The notes below the pieces were generated by a model. That model searched no databases. It was given only the letters and a program-made list of their open reading frames with translations, and was not told where the DNA came from. DNA of 64,000 nucleotides from JBHIBD01 sp046758865 (GTDB taxonomy: Bacteria > Planctomycetota > Brocadiia > Brocadiales > Bathyanammoxibiaceae), in assembly GCA_046758865.1 (NCBI GenBank), contig JBHIBD010000001.1, forward strand, positions 1-64,000. The letters are read 5' to 3'. Of the stretch, positions 32,461 through 41,878 are shown piece after piece; the first letter of the stretch is position 1; every line of letters begins with the position of its first letter. Position numbers and translations under genes: made by a program.

Positions 32461-34806
32461 TTAATATAATTTAAAAATAAAAATTTTCTTTAAATAATCT
32501 ACTCTAATCTCTGTACTGCCTGAACTCTCTTCAAGGGCTCTAGCAAGACTACCTTCCACTTTATTATCGAAGGATAAAAGATTGTATTTACTCCCATTAC
32601 TTTTAAGAGGATCTAAGTACTCAGACAATTTCTCTGGAGTCATGTAGTCAACAATGAAATACCTGAAACCATTATTTAGTGCGCTATCTAATTCTTCAAA
32701 GTTTTTCACTCCATGGACATTATCTTTTCCAAAATAAAACATCCATACAGGAAGATAACTATCGACAGCTACCTTATCGGTCTTACCCTTCAGATAACAG
32801 TATGCCTTATCATAACCTGTAGTTGCAACAGCAGCTTGCCGAGAGTTTGGAAATCCTATAAGTATAACCAGCGCTAATAAAAGGCCGAAATTTATATACT
32901 TTAACTTCACCTTACCTTGTAAGAAAGATGCCAGGTCGCTGAAGGATTTTCCCAACAAAAGGCTAACAAACACAAGGAGTATCGTCCAGACCCGCGGCAC
33001 AACCATTCCTCCAGAACCGGCTTGTATTGACCACAGGATAACGGGAAAGAGAATAGAGACGAGTACAATAAACGTTGCCAGTTGATAGCCCCGTCTTAAC
33101 AGAATAAGAAAATATATGATGCCACCACAAAAAGCACTCAGCATAATAAGGCCTTCAAAGGAAAGGAATATCTTAAACAAGTATAGAAAATCACCCGGAG
33201 GACGACCTGCATCTAGAAGCTTATTATTAGTGAATATGCTGTAAAGGCCTTTTAAGAAATCAACACTATATACAGTGGGCATGCTCACGGCCAGCTCCCT
33301 TATTTTGACCTTAATTTCTGTAGAAAAAGGAGAGAAGTTTGCAATGAGGTTAGAGAAGAGCTCGGTCAGGTAGGTTTTCTGTGGATTTTCGAAGAGTTGG
33401 CTATAGACAACTACGGCTTCGACAAAAACTATTGGAATACAAAGTCCTAAAGAGAAAACTGCGAAACGCCCTGTCACACCCGAGAAACTGCGCTTTAGTG
33501 TCCTCATAGAGTATACTTCATAAAACAGGATCAATAAGAGCTGTATGGCCATAATATAGTGAAAAGTGAACCCAAATCCTGAGGCTACACCCGCTAAGAA
33601 GAGCAGGTGCCAGCTCTTTACATTATTCAGACTCAGATAATAAAAGTAGATACTGAGCGTAAGAAAGAACATCATTTCAACATAGCCAGTGCCTGCCTTA
33701 GAGTAAAAGATGTGTAAGAATGAGGAACCAAGGATGGCCGAGGAATAAAGCGCCGTCTGAATGTCAAACAGTCTCCTCGCCAGTACAAACATCATGAGTA
33801 CTGTTAAGACCCCAAACACACAATCAATATATGAAGCCAAGGAACTTTTTATCCCAAATAGCTTGTAACCCAAGAAGATAATAAAAGTGTATCCCGTCTT
33901 GGCCCCCGTGTGAAAAAACTGCCCGTCTGTTTGCAGGTCCCTTGCAGCACATGAATATGTAGCACTGTCATTGATAAGAAAGGTCTGTTCACTGACCCCA
34001 TAAGCTCTAAAGAAGAGGCTGGTCGACAAGATAAATAGCAATATTATATGCTCTAAAGAGACACCTGAGGAAATAGGCATTAAGTTATAGTTTCTCCGAC
34101 CTGTGCGTCCCTCTGAATGGATACAGAAATTCCTGCCGACCCGTAGTTCCCTCAATAAATACTTTAGAAAAAGTAGTCCAGCTGGGATAGATTTGGCTGT
34201 ACTCTCCCCGCCGATTCTGTCGCCTTCTATTGTAGGGGTCTCCGCCACTTTCAACCCTAGCTTCATCGCTCTAATAGACACCTGGTACTCGATAACAAAG
34301 CCCGGAGCATCTGGGGCCATTCTCTGGAAAGCTGCTTTAGTAATGGCCCGGTAACCGTTTATCGTATCAGTTATTTGGCCTCCCCATATGGAATTTGCAA
34401 TGAAGGTGAAGGCCCTATTGGCCCAAGCCCGCCAGGGTAATAGAGCCTCATCTTCCTCATTCCTAGCATTAGCGAGAAAACGGGAGGCGATGGCCATATC
34501 AAAGCCCTCTTTCAAAAGCCCAGCAAGTCTGGGAATGTCTTTGGGGTCTTCGTTTCCATCAGGACTGAAAAACACCAAATGTTCACCCCTGGCCTCTCTC
34601 ATAGCTATTCGAAAGGCCTCCCCCCTGCCCTTAACATCCTGAATTATTACCTTCATACCTTTGCTACGAAAGAATTCCACCGTCCCGTCTACGGAGCCCC
34701 CATCAATTACGATGGTCTGGTCCACACTATCAAATGGAATTTGGTCGAACAGGGCCGTAATGCCCTCAATCTCATTAAGGGTTAAGATAACGAGTGTAGT
34801 GCTCAT
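32461..34806 (-). CDS. GT2-GT39 fusion glycosyltransferase
   Basis: A 781-aa two-part protein. Residues 1-235 are a DPM1/GT2 domain (VILTLNEIEGITALFDQIP, IVIDGGSVDGT, FFSPDGNEDP) that normally charges polyprenyl phosphate with a sugar. From about 250 it is a GT-C membrane protein (GT39/ArnT-like) with about 10-12 helices and an acidic loop motif (INDSATYSCAARDL) that transfers such a sugar in the periplasm. Fusing donor maker and user in one chain is unusual but fits one pathway. The stop overlaps nothing downstream, and its start overlaps the upstream epimerase stop by 4 bp. Confidence 0.85.
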   Translation of the reverse strand: MSTTLVILTLNEIEGITALFDQIPFDSVDQTIVIDGGSVDGTVEFFRSKGMKVIIQDVKGRGEAFRIAMREARGEHLVFFSPDGNEDPKDIPRLAGLLKEGFDMAIASRFLANARNEEDEALLPWRAWANRAFTFIANSIWGGQITDTINGYRAITKAAFQRMAPDAPGFVIEYQVSIRAMKLGLKVAETPTIEGDRIGGESTAKSIPAGLLFLKYLLRELRVGRNFCIHSEGRTGRRNYNLMPISSGVSLEHIILLFILSTSLFFRAYGVSEQTFLINDSATYSCAARDLQTDGQFFHTGAKTGYTFIIFLGYKLFGIKSSLASYIDCVFGVLTVLMMFVLARRLFDIQTALYSSAILGSSFLHIFYSKAGTGYVEMMFFLTLSIYFYYLSLNNVKSWHLLFLAGVASGFGFTFHYIMAIQLLLILFYEVYSMRTLKRSFSGVTGRFAVFSLGLCIPIVFVEAVVVYSQLFENPQKTYLTELFSNLIANFSPFSTEIKVKIRELAVSMPTVYSVDFLKGLYSIFTNNKLLDAGRPPGDFLYLFKIFLSFEGLIMLSAFCGGIIYFLILLRRGYQLATFIVLVSILFPVILWSIQAGSGGMVVPRVWTILLVFVSLLLGKSFSDLASFLQGKVKLKYINFGLLLALVILIGFPNSRQAAVATTGYDKAYCYLKGKTDKVAVDSYLPVWMFYFGKDNVHGVKNFEELDSALNNGFRYFIVDYMTPEKLSEYLDPLKSNGSKYNLLSFDNKVEGSLARALEESSGSTEIRVDYLKKIFIFKLY

Positions 34807-35789
34807 AAGGTCTTCTGAGTTAGCGCTTCAGTCCTGTACCATTCAATCTGTTTCCTAAGACCGTCCTTCAATCTCACCTGGGCCTCAAACCCTATTTTCT
34901 CTTTCGCCTTGCTGGTGTCGCAATTTCTTCTCGGTTGGCCTGAAGGCTTGGTGGTATCAAAATGTACAGTGGGGTTCTCCCCCGATAGACTAATTATCAT
35001 CTCAACCAGGTCTTTCATTTTTATCTCTTCATCAGTCCCTAAGTTAAGTGCGTCTGCGCAGGGATACTTTTCGGTAGCCTCCACCATGCCTCTAGCCAAA
35101 TCAGTTACATATAGAAACGCCCTAGTCTGCTCTCCATCACCCCATACCGTCAAAGGGTTCTCCCCGTCGTATATCCGCTTAATTAACGCAGGAATCACAT
35201 GAGACCTTTCAGGTTCAAAGTGGTCTTTGGGACCGTAGGTATTGTAGGGCCTGACTATAGCAATCTTCATCCCGAACTCCTTGGCATAGGCCTCTGCCTG
35301 GACTTCTCCCATCCTCTTTGCCCACCCGTACCCCATATTAGTATCTTCTGGAACCCCCACAAACCCTTCTGTCTCTGGTGTTGGGACCTTACAGAATCTC
35401 TGATATACACAGGCACTGCTTACCATGAGGAACCTCTCTACATTGTTAACCCTTGCCATCTCCAACACATTCGTGTTTATCAAGATATTGTCTCGAAACA
35501 TGGTACCCGGATGTTTCATGTTATAGGTAATGCCTCCCACCTTGGCCGCAAGGTGCATTACGACCTTCGTCTCTCTAGACACCCTCTCACATTCATTCAC
35601 GTTTCTCAGATCAGCGTTAACGAACTCAATCCTATCGCTAACCTTATGAAGGTTTCTAAGAGTACCATTTTCAAGGTTATCGGTTACCCTAACGCGTGCG
35701 CCCTTCTCAATTAGAAGCTCTACTACGTGAGAACCTATGAATCCAGCCCCACCAGTGACCAATACAATTTTGTCAGTCCAAAAAGACAC
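34803..35789 (-). CDS. NAD-dependent epimerase (GDP-fucose-synthase-like)
   Basis: About 328 aa from GTG at 35789 (VSFWTDKIVLVTGGAGFIGS). The frame stays open 35 codons upstream, but that part is Cys-rich, lies inside the upstream radical SAM gene and lacks family similarity. Motifs are TGGAGFIGSHVV, HLAAKVGGITYNMKHPG, SSACVYQ, YGWAKRMGE (Tyr-x-x-x-Lys) and RPYNTYGPKDHF. The KVGGI and YGWAK patterns resemble GDP-L-fucose synthase and GDP-mannose epimerase-like enzymes, which fits a nearby GDP-mannose 4,6-dehydratase. Confidence 0.85.
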   Translation of the reverse strand: MSFWTDKIVLVTGGAGFIGSHVVELLIEKGARVRVTDNLENGTLRNLHKVSDRIEFVNADLRNVNECERVSRETKVVMHLAAKVGGITYNMKHPGTMFRDNILINTNVLEMARVNNVERFLMVSSACVYQRFCKVPTPETEGFVGVPEDTNMGYGWAKRMGEVQAEAYAKEFGMKIAIVRPYNTYGPKDHFEPERSHVIPALIKRIYDGENPLTVWGDGEQTRAFLYVTDLARGMVEATEKYPCADALNLGTDEEIKMKDLVEMIISLSGENPTVHFDTTKPSGQPRRNCDTSKAKEKIGFEAQVRLKDGLRKQIEWYRTEALTQKTL

Positions 35790-35790
35790 C

Positions 35791-37242
35791 CTATCTATCC
35801 AGTATCTTCTTATGCAAAGAGCCAAGCATGAAAAGTGACGTCTTTGCAATCCACAAGAATTCTGTAAGCGATTGCACAGAGAACAAAAGTTCAAGCATCT
35901 TGGAGGATCGGTAGTAAAAGTCTTGATAGGCCTTTTGGTAGTATTTCGCTACATCTTCCTTGCTCAGGCTTCCCAACTCGTAGAACGCTTCACCGCTATA
36001 GAACCCCATATCTAGACCGGATGTAGTGTCAACCAAGAATCTGCCCTCTCTTTGGACCATTTCGAACAATCTAGTACCTGGAAATGGTACCGTAATCGTG
36101 AAATTTGCGATGGTGGGATTCATCTTTATGGCAAAATCTATCGTCTTTTGCATGGTCTGGGCATTATCCCCAGGAAGACCAAACATGAAAAACCCGTATA
36201 CGATCATACCGCTGTCCTTCGCCAACCTGGTTGCTTCCAATACCTTACTGAGGCTAATGCCTTTTCTACAATTCTTTAAAACCCTCTCATCGCCGGATTC
36301 GACACCAAACGCTATCTTAAAGACACCTGCCTTTTTCATTTTCTTGATAATATTCTCATCAAGAGAATCCACGCGAACGCCTAGCTGGAGATTTATGGCT
36401 AGATTGTAGTTCCGCTCGATTATCCCATCCAATATCTCCACTGTCCTTTTACGGATAAGGGAAAAATTATCGTCCAGGATATCTATCTGCTTTACATTTA
36501 ATTCCTTTACTAGATAATCGATCTCGCTTAGTACGTTTTGGGGTGACCTTGCGGTAAAGTTTGATAAGAACACATCCTTACTGCAGTACACACACTGGCT
36601 GGGACAACCCCTGCTGGTAAGGATTGGGGCAACAGGCGTCTTCCTGGCCCTGCTCTTGTACAAGTTGAGGTCGGGAAGCATGTACCAGGCCGGAATGGGA
36701 AGGGAGTCTAGGTCCTTTATTCTTTTCCGCTGTTCAGTCCTTATGATAGTTCCGTTCTCGGCATATGCTACCCCATTGATACCGCTGAAGTTATTGCACT
36801 GCCCACGCCTCAAGTTGTGCATTATCTCCAGCATGGTAAGCTCCCCCTCGCCAATTACAACAACATCTGCCTTTCCCTCCTGCAGGAATTTCTGCGGAAA
36901 GGAGGTTGGGAAGGGGCCGCCAACGATAATCTTGGGTGCCTCATGACAGGCAGACTTGAGTTTTTCTGCAATTTCGATACATGCATTGCCAGTAAATAAA
37001 TTTGCGGTAATCCCAACGGCCTTTGGCTTCGACCTCAGAATGTCCTCTACGACCATGTTAGCGTCTTTTTTCAGGACATTCGCATCAATGACACCACACC
37101 GAAACCCTTCATTCTCTAATACAGCGGCTATATAAGCTAGGCCTATGGGTGGCAATAAGGTTGTTTCACTAACCCCTTTTATATTTCCAGGGAATGGTGC
37201 GACCAAGATTATGTCCGGTTCATCCTGCAACATATAATTCAT
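35791..37242 (-). CDS. B12-binding radical SAM protein
   Basis: About 483 aa from ATG at 37242 (MNYMLQDEPDIILVAP), which has GGAAG 7 nt upstream and starts 4 bp after the zinc-ribbon gene stop. It has a B12-binding domain (LPPIGLAYIAAVLENEGF, VVVIGEGELTMLEI) and radical SAM motif SRGCPSQCVYC (Cys213, 217, 220). This is a second copy of the class seen at 24.9 kb and 62.7 kb. Substrate unknown. Its pairing with a zinc-ribbon protein is distinctive. Confidence 0.88.
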   Translation of the reverse strand: MNYMLQDEPDIILVAPFPGNIKGVSETTLLPPIGLAYIAAVLENEGFRCGVIDANVLKKDANMVVEDILRSKPKAVGITANLFTGNACIEIAEKLKSACHEAPKIIVGGPFPTSFPQKFLQEGKADVVVIGEGELTMLEIMHNLRRGQCNNFSGINGVAYAENGTIIRTEQRKRIKDLDSLPIPAWYMLPDLNLYKSRARKTPVAPILTSRGCPSQCVYCSKDVFLSNFTARSPQNVLSEIDYLVKELNVKQIDILDDNFSLIRKRTVEILDGIIERNYNLAINLQLGVRVDSLDENIIKKMKKAGVFKIAFGVESGDERVLKNCRKGISLSKVLEATRLAKDSGMIVYGFFMFGLPGDNAQTMQKTIDFAIKMNPTIANFTITVPFPGTRLFEMVQREGRFLVDTTSGLDMGFYSGEAFYELGSLSKEDVAKYYQKAYQDFYYRSSKMLELLFSVQSLTEFLWIAKTSLFMLGSLHKKILDR

Positions 37243-37246
37243 AAGC

Positions 37247-37432
37247 TCACTTCCAGAATTCCCAGACGTAACGCTCCTTCTTTTTGCCAAAGTCACAGTC
37301 TGAATTTGAGCACTTATACATCTCCCAACCGCTTGCGCTGGAAATAATAAGCTTACTTCCGCACTTGGGACACCTTTTAATCAGTCCCAGCCACCAGGCT
37401 AATTTTTTTACGTATGGCAGACTTTCTTTCAT
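37247..37432 (-). CDS. Small zinc-ribbon protein
   Basis: A 61-aa protein with RCPKCGSKLI and YKCSNSDCDFGKK (CxxC...CxxxxC), a zinc-ribbon knuckle pair, plus a hydrophobic N-terminal helix (VKKLAWWLGLI). No enzyme domain. It overlaps the 3' end of the upstream C3-dehydratase gene by 4 bp and stops just before the radical SAM start, so all three are one translational unit. It may bring a partner to the radical SAM enzyme or bind a glycan-processing protein. Confidence 0.7.
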   Translation of the reverse strand: MKESLPYVKKLAWWLGLIKRCPKCGSKLIISSASGWEMYKCSNSDCDFGKKKERYVWEFWK

Positions 37433-38661
37433 TGTCTTTTTACCGCTAATGGCTCATCCTTGAGAATATCACCGAAGACCTGAGCAATATAATTTAGGTC
37501 GTCTTTTTCAAGGTATTGATGGCATCCGATATAGAAGCCATTTCTTCCCACACGTTCGGCGTTGGGCAGTCTGCCCTTATATATCTCACACAATTGTGCA
37601 TAGGCGCGTTGTTGGGTGGGTATACATCCAAATAGCGGCCTTGTTTCTACCCCCCGGTCCTCTAACGCCGCCCGTAAGGCCTTTCTTGTAATGACCCCGG
37701 CGTCTCTGATAACAATAGGATATGCCAAGTAACTCACTTGGTCTGAGTAGAGGGGTAGTTGTAGGAAGGAGGAATATTCTTCTAAGAGACCGTTGAGATA
37801 TTTGACGTTTTCTTTGCGCCTGGCAAGTATCCACTCCACCTTTTCCACTTGAGTTACAGCAAGGGCTGCCTGGAATTCCATCGTCTTAAAATTGTATCCA
37901 ATAAAGTCGTGGGCAAATTTTGGGTCAAAGTCATCCTCATCGGAGGGTCTGAGCAGGGGGCAATACCCTTTACTTCTGGTACAAACATGGCAGTCGCAGG
38001 CCCTTCCCTGGGCCTTTATCTGTCTTACCAGTCTAGCTATCTCTTCATCATTAGTGACCACGGCCCCCATCTCACCAGCCTGAATATTGTGGGCTATATA
38101 AAAAGAAAAGGTCGAAAGCAGTGACATAGTGCCCGTTTTCTTGCCTCCATAAAGGCTTCCGTGGGCCTGGGCGGAATCTTCAAAGGTCAAGAGGTTATAC
38201 TCGGCCGATATGTCATTTATCTCGTCCATCCTGGCCGGGAACCCCATTAAATGTACTGGCATAATAAGGGCGTAATCCTCTGGGCAGTTCGTATGTCCCA
38301 GGTGTTCTCTAATATTCTCGGGGGTTATGCAGAAGGTAACAGGATCAATGTCCACATACACCGGCTCAAAGCCCGTCACACTTATAGCACTACTGGTAGC
38401 TATATAGGTTATTGGTGTGGTAATTACCTTGGCACCGGGTTTCAGGCCTTTAGCGTATTTGAGCGCAGTCAACCCTGCTATGAGTGCACCCGCGCCAGAA
38501 CTCGTAGCAACACAGTACTTTGTCCCTACATACTCAGCCCACGCCTGTTCGAACCTGTGGACGTATTTCCCCTCAGATATACGACCGGAGTCGAGGACAT
38601 CCATTACAGCCGAGCGTTCCACCTCTCCCAATCTGAAGTCTCCGACTGTAACCCGTCGCAT
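37429..38661 (-). CDS. RfbH/ColD-like sugar C3-dehydratase (DegT fold)
   Basis: A 410-aa PLP-fold enzyme in which the usual Schiff-base lysine is His191 (FSFYIAHNIQAGEMGA). This replacement defines the dehydratases ColD (GDP-4-keto-6-deoxymannose) and RfbH/E1 (CDP sugars). It also has clustered cysteines, Cys222, 224, 227 and 234 (RACDCHVCTRSKGYC), in the place where RfbH-type enzymes bind a [2Fe-2S] cluster. The flanking GDP-mannose 4,6-dehydratase suggests a GDP-3,6-dideoxyhexose product. A dedicated E3 reductase is not seen in the window. Whether it behaves like ColD (no cluster) or RfbH is open. Confidence 0.82.
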   Translation of the reverse strand: MRRVTVGDFRLGEVERSAVMDVLDSGRISEGKYVHRFEQAWAEYVGTKYCVATSSGAGALIAGLTALKYAKGLKPGAKVITTPITYIATSSAISVTGFEPVYVDIDPVTFCITPENIREHLGHTNCPEDYALIMPVHLMGFPARMDEINDISAEYNLLTFEDSAQAHGSLYGGKKTGTMSLLSTFSFYIAHNIQAGEMGAVVTNDEEIARLVRQIKAQGRACDCHVCTRSKGYCPLLRPSDEDDFDPKFAHDFIGYNFKTMEFQAALAVTQVEKVEWILARRKENVKYLNGLLEEYSSFLQLPLYSDQVSYLAYPIVIRDAGVITRKALRAALEDRGVETRPLFGCIPTQQRAYAQLCEIYKGRLPNAERVGRNGFYIGCHQYLEKDDLNYIAQVFGDILKDEPLAVKRQ

Positions 38662-38815
38662 TTCCTACCCTCTCGAACTATTTATCTAACGAACCGGCGA
38701 GCTGAGAATTGGTCTGCCCCTGCAAAGGTAAGATACACACAATCCCAATCATTCCTGACCCCAAGTACTGAGTAAAGTAATTGTCATGTGTATCCCGAAA
38801 ACCCAATAGCTTCAT

Positions 38816-39826
38816 TTAATGATATTCGGCTTCTGGCCAACCCAGGGCTACTTTGGTTCTTCCTGCCATATCGGAGAGAAGTTTGATATCTTCTTCCACC
38901 ATTATCTCTATCATTTCCCGGAAGGATGTCTTGGGTCTCCACCCAAGTCGTTTATGGGTCTTTGTTGCGTCTCCTACCAGGCAGTCCACCTCGCAAGGCC
39001 TGATAAGACGTTGGTCAATATTCACATACTTGCGCCAATCGAGACCCACACAATTAAATGCTGCCTCTACTAACTCCTTTACGCTATGGGCCTCACCAGT
39101 AGCTATTACATAGTCTTCGGCCACTTCCTGCTGGAGCATAAGCCACATAGCCTCAACATAGTCTTTGGCGTACCCCCAGTCCCTCTTGGCGTCCAAATTG
39201 CCCAACATAAGCTCTTCTGAGAGACCTAACTTGATGCTTGCCACGCCGTGGGTCACTTTTCTGCTCACAAATTCTAGTCCCCGCCTCGGTGATTCGTGGT
39301 TAAAACATATCCCACAAGAGGCGAAAATGTCATAGCTTTCCCTATAGTTAACGGTGATGTGGTGGCCATAGACCTTTGCCACACCGTAGGGGCTCCTCGG
39401 GTAAAATGGGGTGTTTTCGTTCTGGGAAGATTCCCTGACCTTACCGAACATCTCACTGCTGGAGGCCTGATAGAATCTCGTGTCTAGCTTGTACTTCCGG
39501 ATGGCCTCGAGTATGCGGACAACCCCCAGGGCTGTAACCTCACCTGTGAATACTGGCTGTACCCAGGAGGTGGGAACAAATGACTGGGCAGCAAGGTTGT
39601 AAACCTCATCCGGTTGGATACTCTTAATAATCTCGTCCATAGAAGACTGATCCAACAAGTCGCCGTTAACTATATTCACCCTATCGAGTATATGCTCAAT
39701 ACGGTGGAAGTGATTCAGGCTCGCCCTTCTAGCCATCCCCGATACCTTATAACCTTTGGCCAAGAGAAACTCTGCCAGATATGAACCATCCTGTCCTGTA
39801 ATGCCTGTAATCAACGCCACTTTCAC
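38816..39826 (-). CDS. gmd: GDP-mannose 4,6-dehydratase
   Basis: A 336-aa enzyme that makes GDP-4-keto-6-deoxymannose. It has GITGQDGSYLAEFLL (NADP binding), NLAAQSFVPTSW, YQASSSEMFG, the catalytic YPRSPYGVAKVYGHH, FNHESPRRG and GNLDAKRDWGYAKDYV, all strongly typical of Gmd. It supplies the keto intermediate for the epimerase at 34.8 kb and the C3-dehydratase at 37.4 kb. A short remnant of another gmd copy lies at 42.97 kb. Confidence 0.96.
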   Translation of the reverse strand: MKVALITGITGQDGSYLAEFLLAKGYKVSGMARRASLNHFHRIEHILDRVNIVNGDLLDQSSMDEIIKSIQPDEVYNLAAQSFVPTSWVQPVFTGEVTALGVVRILEAIRKYKLDTRFYQASSSEMFGKVRESSQNENTPFYPRSPYGVAKVYGHHITVNYRESYDIFASCGICFNHESPRRGLEFVSRKVTHGVASIKLGLSEELMLGNLDAKRDWGYAKDYVEAMWLMLQQEVAEDYVIATGEAHSVKELVEAAFNCVGLDWRKYVNIDQRLIRPCEVDCLVGDATKTHKRLGWRPKTSFREMIEIMVEEDIKLLSDMAGRTKVALGWPEAEYH

Positions 39827-39926
39827 TAGTAAGCAACCCCCTTTCCATAACGCTTTTGAGAACTATCCTCGATGATCAAGTTAACTGTCTCAACAAGAGT
39901 CAATACATTAAACCTTACGTCAATGA

Positions 39927-41150
39927 CTAAAGTGCAGGAGATACACTTTGTCTTATAGAACCTCTTACTTTGTGGTTTGTGATGCTTTCAAGGGCCTCCA
40001 TTATCCCTTTTATAGCCTGCTCATTGCTCCAGTGAGAAATAATTTCGTGAGAGCGCCCACCCATCGTTTGTCGAAGCTGAGAGTCAGCAATTAACTTCTC
40101 CAGAAAATAAGTTAAGGCCTCCACATCATCCGCTGGGTAGATATATCCGTTTTCTCCATGCCTTACCAGGTCTCTCGCGCCCGCAACCCGATCGGTGGTG
40201 ACGATGGGAAGACCAAAGCACATGGCCTCGTTAATTACTAGCCCCCAGGTCTCATAAGAAGAAGGGAGTACAAAGATATCTGCTGCAGCATAATATTTAG
40301 GTAGTTCGGTCTGATTTTTGAACCCAAGGAAGAAGACATTCTTCAATTTCTTTCCCCTTGCATATAGCTCTATAGAAGATTTGAGCTCTCCGTCTCCAAC
40401 AAAGAGTAAGGCTGCCGGTGTATGGAGTCGCTCAAAAGCCATGAGTAGATCAAAAGGCCGCTTCCGCCTGGTAAGCTTTGATACATAAAGAATTACAGGA
40501 AAATCCTTGACGATACCGACTTCCTTCCTGGTTTCAACAGCTCTTGTCCGCTCAATTTCTGCCTGTTTAAAGAAAAATTCATTATCCACTGTATAGGGCG
40601 TTAAGAACATCCGGTCTTCAGGGATACCGTAATGGAGATAAAATTCTTTGCTCATAGTTCCTATGGGTAAAAAGGCTCTTATGTGCCAAAAGAGTAAAGA
40701 GAAAGTTATCCGTTTCAAACTCCTCTTCCATCTGGATCTGTTTTTTTGAAGGACTGTTTCCCCTCTGAAGATTATGGGCGTTTTTGATGTCAATCCCCCA
40801 AGGAGGGCAATCCAATTTGTCGCTACAGTATAGCCATGTATGAGAAGGGCATCGTATCTATGCCTTCTAAGTTCAGGTATAATCCCTGGATTTATCAAGC
40901 TAAAAGGTTCAACCAGAGAAGAGTTGGGGGAGAAGTTCTTCAGGAATTTATATGAATATCCTTCTAAAAGAGGAATATCCCATTTGTAGGCAATACCGAA
41001 TCCATGGTCTACCCTCTCAGTTATCCCATAGTCAGTGCAGAAATAGACCGTAATCTCGAGCTGGGGATGCTGGGCCAGCTTGCGGAATAGTGGGGCCTGG
41101 TACTGGATGGGATGTGTCGTTAGTATCGCAAGTCTATACTTCTTGCTCAT
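39927..41150 (-). CDS. Glycosyltransferase, GT4
   Basis: A 407-aa GT-B enzyme. LAILTTHPIQYQAPLFRKLA opens the acceptor domain. The C-terminal domain has VILYVSKLTRRKRPFDLLMA, LLFVGDGELKSSIELY and the donor site SSYETWGLVINEAMCFGLP. It overlaps the upstream methyltransferase stop by 4 bp, so the pair is coupled. Confidence 0.9.
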   Translation of the reverse strand: MSKKYRLAILTTHPIQYQAPLFRKLAQHPQLEITVYFCTDYGITERVDHGFGIAYKWDIPLLEGYSYKFLKNFSPNSSLVEPFSLINPGIIPELRRHRYDALLIHGYTVATNWIALLGGLTSKTPIIFRGETVLQKNRSRWKRSLKRITFSLLFWHIRAFLPIGTMSKEFYLHYGIPEDRMFLTPYTVDNEFFFKQAEIERTRAVETRKEVGIVKDFPVILYVSKLTRRKRPFDLLMAFERLHTPAALLFVGDGELKSSIELYARGKKLKNVFFLGFKNQTELPKYYAAADIFVLPSSYETWGLVINEAMCFGLPIVTTDRVAGARDLVRHGENGYIYPADDVEALTYFLEKLIADSQLRQTMGGRSHEIISHWSNEQAIKGIMEALESITNHKVRGSIRQSVSPAL

Positions 41151-41878
41151 TTCTTGGCCGCACAGATTATTGTTTGTGTATAAATCCCATCACTTGAACC
41201 TGTTTCAACCAGCATGTAAAATCCTACTATGGTCTCGATTACCTTCCATAGTAGAAATCTCACAGCAGACTTTATTCCCTTAGGTACAGGACCCGTTGAA
41301 TAAAAAGTAATCTCAGTAAAACCCACTATTCTTAACATCTGACCCAGACTTTCTTTTGTAAAACTCACCTCGTGCGTTAAATCTCCGTACCGCAGACGGC
41401 TACCAAAAGGGGATTCGGCGTTTGGAGTATATATCACTACACATCCCCCTTCTTTCAGAGCGTTATAAAAAGTCTTCGTGGCTCTATATACCTCATCTTT
41501 TCCAAAATGCTCAATTGCATCCCTTGCAAAAATGAGGTCATACAGTTCTTTCTTATCCTTCAGACACTCTAGAAAATCAGCCTCTTCAACTTTTTTTGCG
41601 CCAAGCCTCTTTGCGAGTTCAACCTGCTGAGAGCTTATATCTACACCAGAGGCGTTTACATAATCCATCTCCTGAAGCCACAGAAGAAAACCACCATTGC
41701 CACACCCTGCATCCAGTATCTTTGCAGACTTATCCCGTGGTAGAAACCTCCCGTAGTACCACTTCCAGACCGGGAAATGAGTCTCCATCCCCTTAATGGT
41801 AGCCTCCCCGTATAAGTGGGATGTGTGGGTTGAAACATAATGGTTATATAATCTCCTGTGTAATTTATCCTCTAACAT
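41147..41878 (-). CDS. Class I SAM-dependent methyltransferase
   Basis: A 243-aa protein: AKILDAGCGNGGFLLWLQEM (motif I), ASGVDISSQQVELAKRLG, LIFARDAIEHFGKDEVYRA and LKEGGCVVIYTPN. It probably methylates a glycan or lipid-linked sugar. It is flanked by and overlaps two GT4 genes (4 bp and 14 bp). Confidence 0.87.
   Translation of the reverse strand: MLEDKLHRRLYNHYVSTHTSHLYGEATIKGMETHFPVWKWYYGRFLPRDKSAKILDAGCGNGGFLLWLQEMDYVNASGVDISSQQVELAKRLGAKKVEEADFLECLKDKKELYDLIFARDAIEHFGKDEVYRATKTFYNALKEGGCVVIYTPNAESPFGSRLRYGDLTHEVSFTKESLGQMLRIVGFTEITFYSTGPVPKGIKSAVRFLLWKVIETIVGFYMLVETGSSDGIYTQTIICAAKK

Noticed and set aside
35790..35894. 35-codon extension of the 34803-35789 epimerase (Cys-rich start)
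   Set aside because: It lies inside the upstream radical SAM gene, lacks family similarity, and a GTG start just after that gene's stop fits the Rossmann motif spacing.
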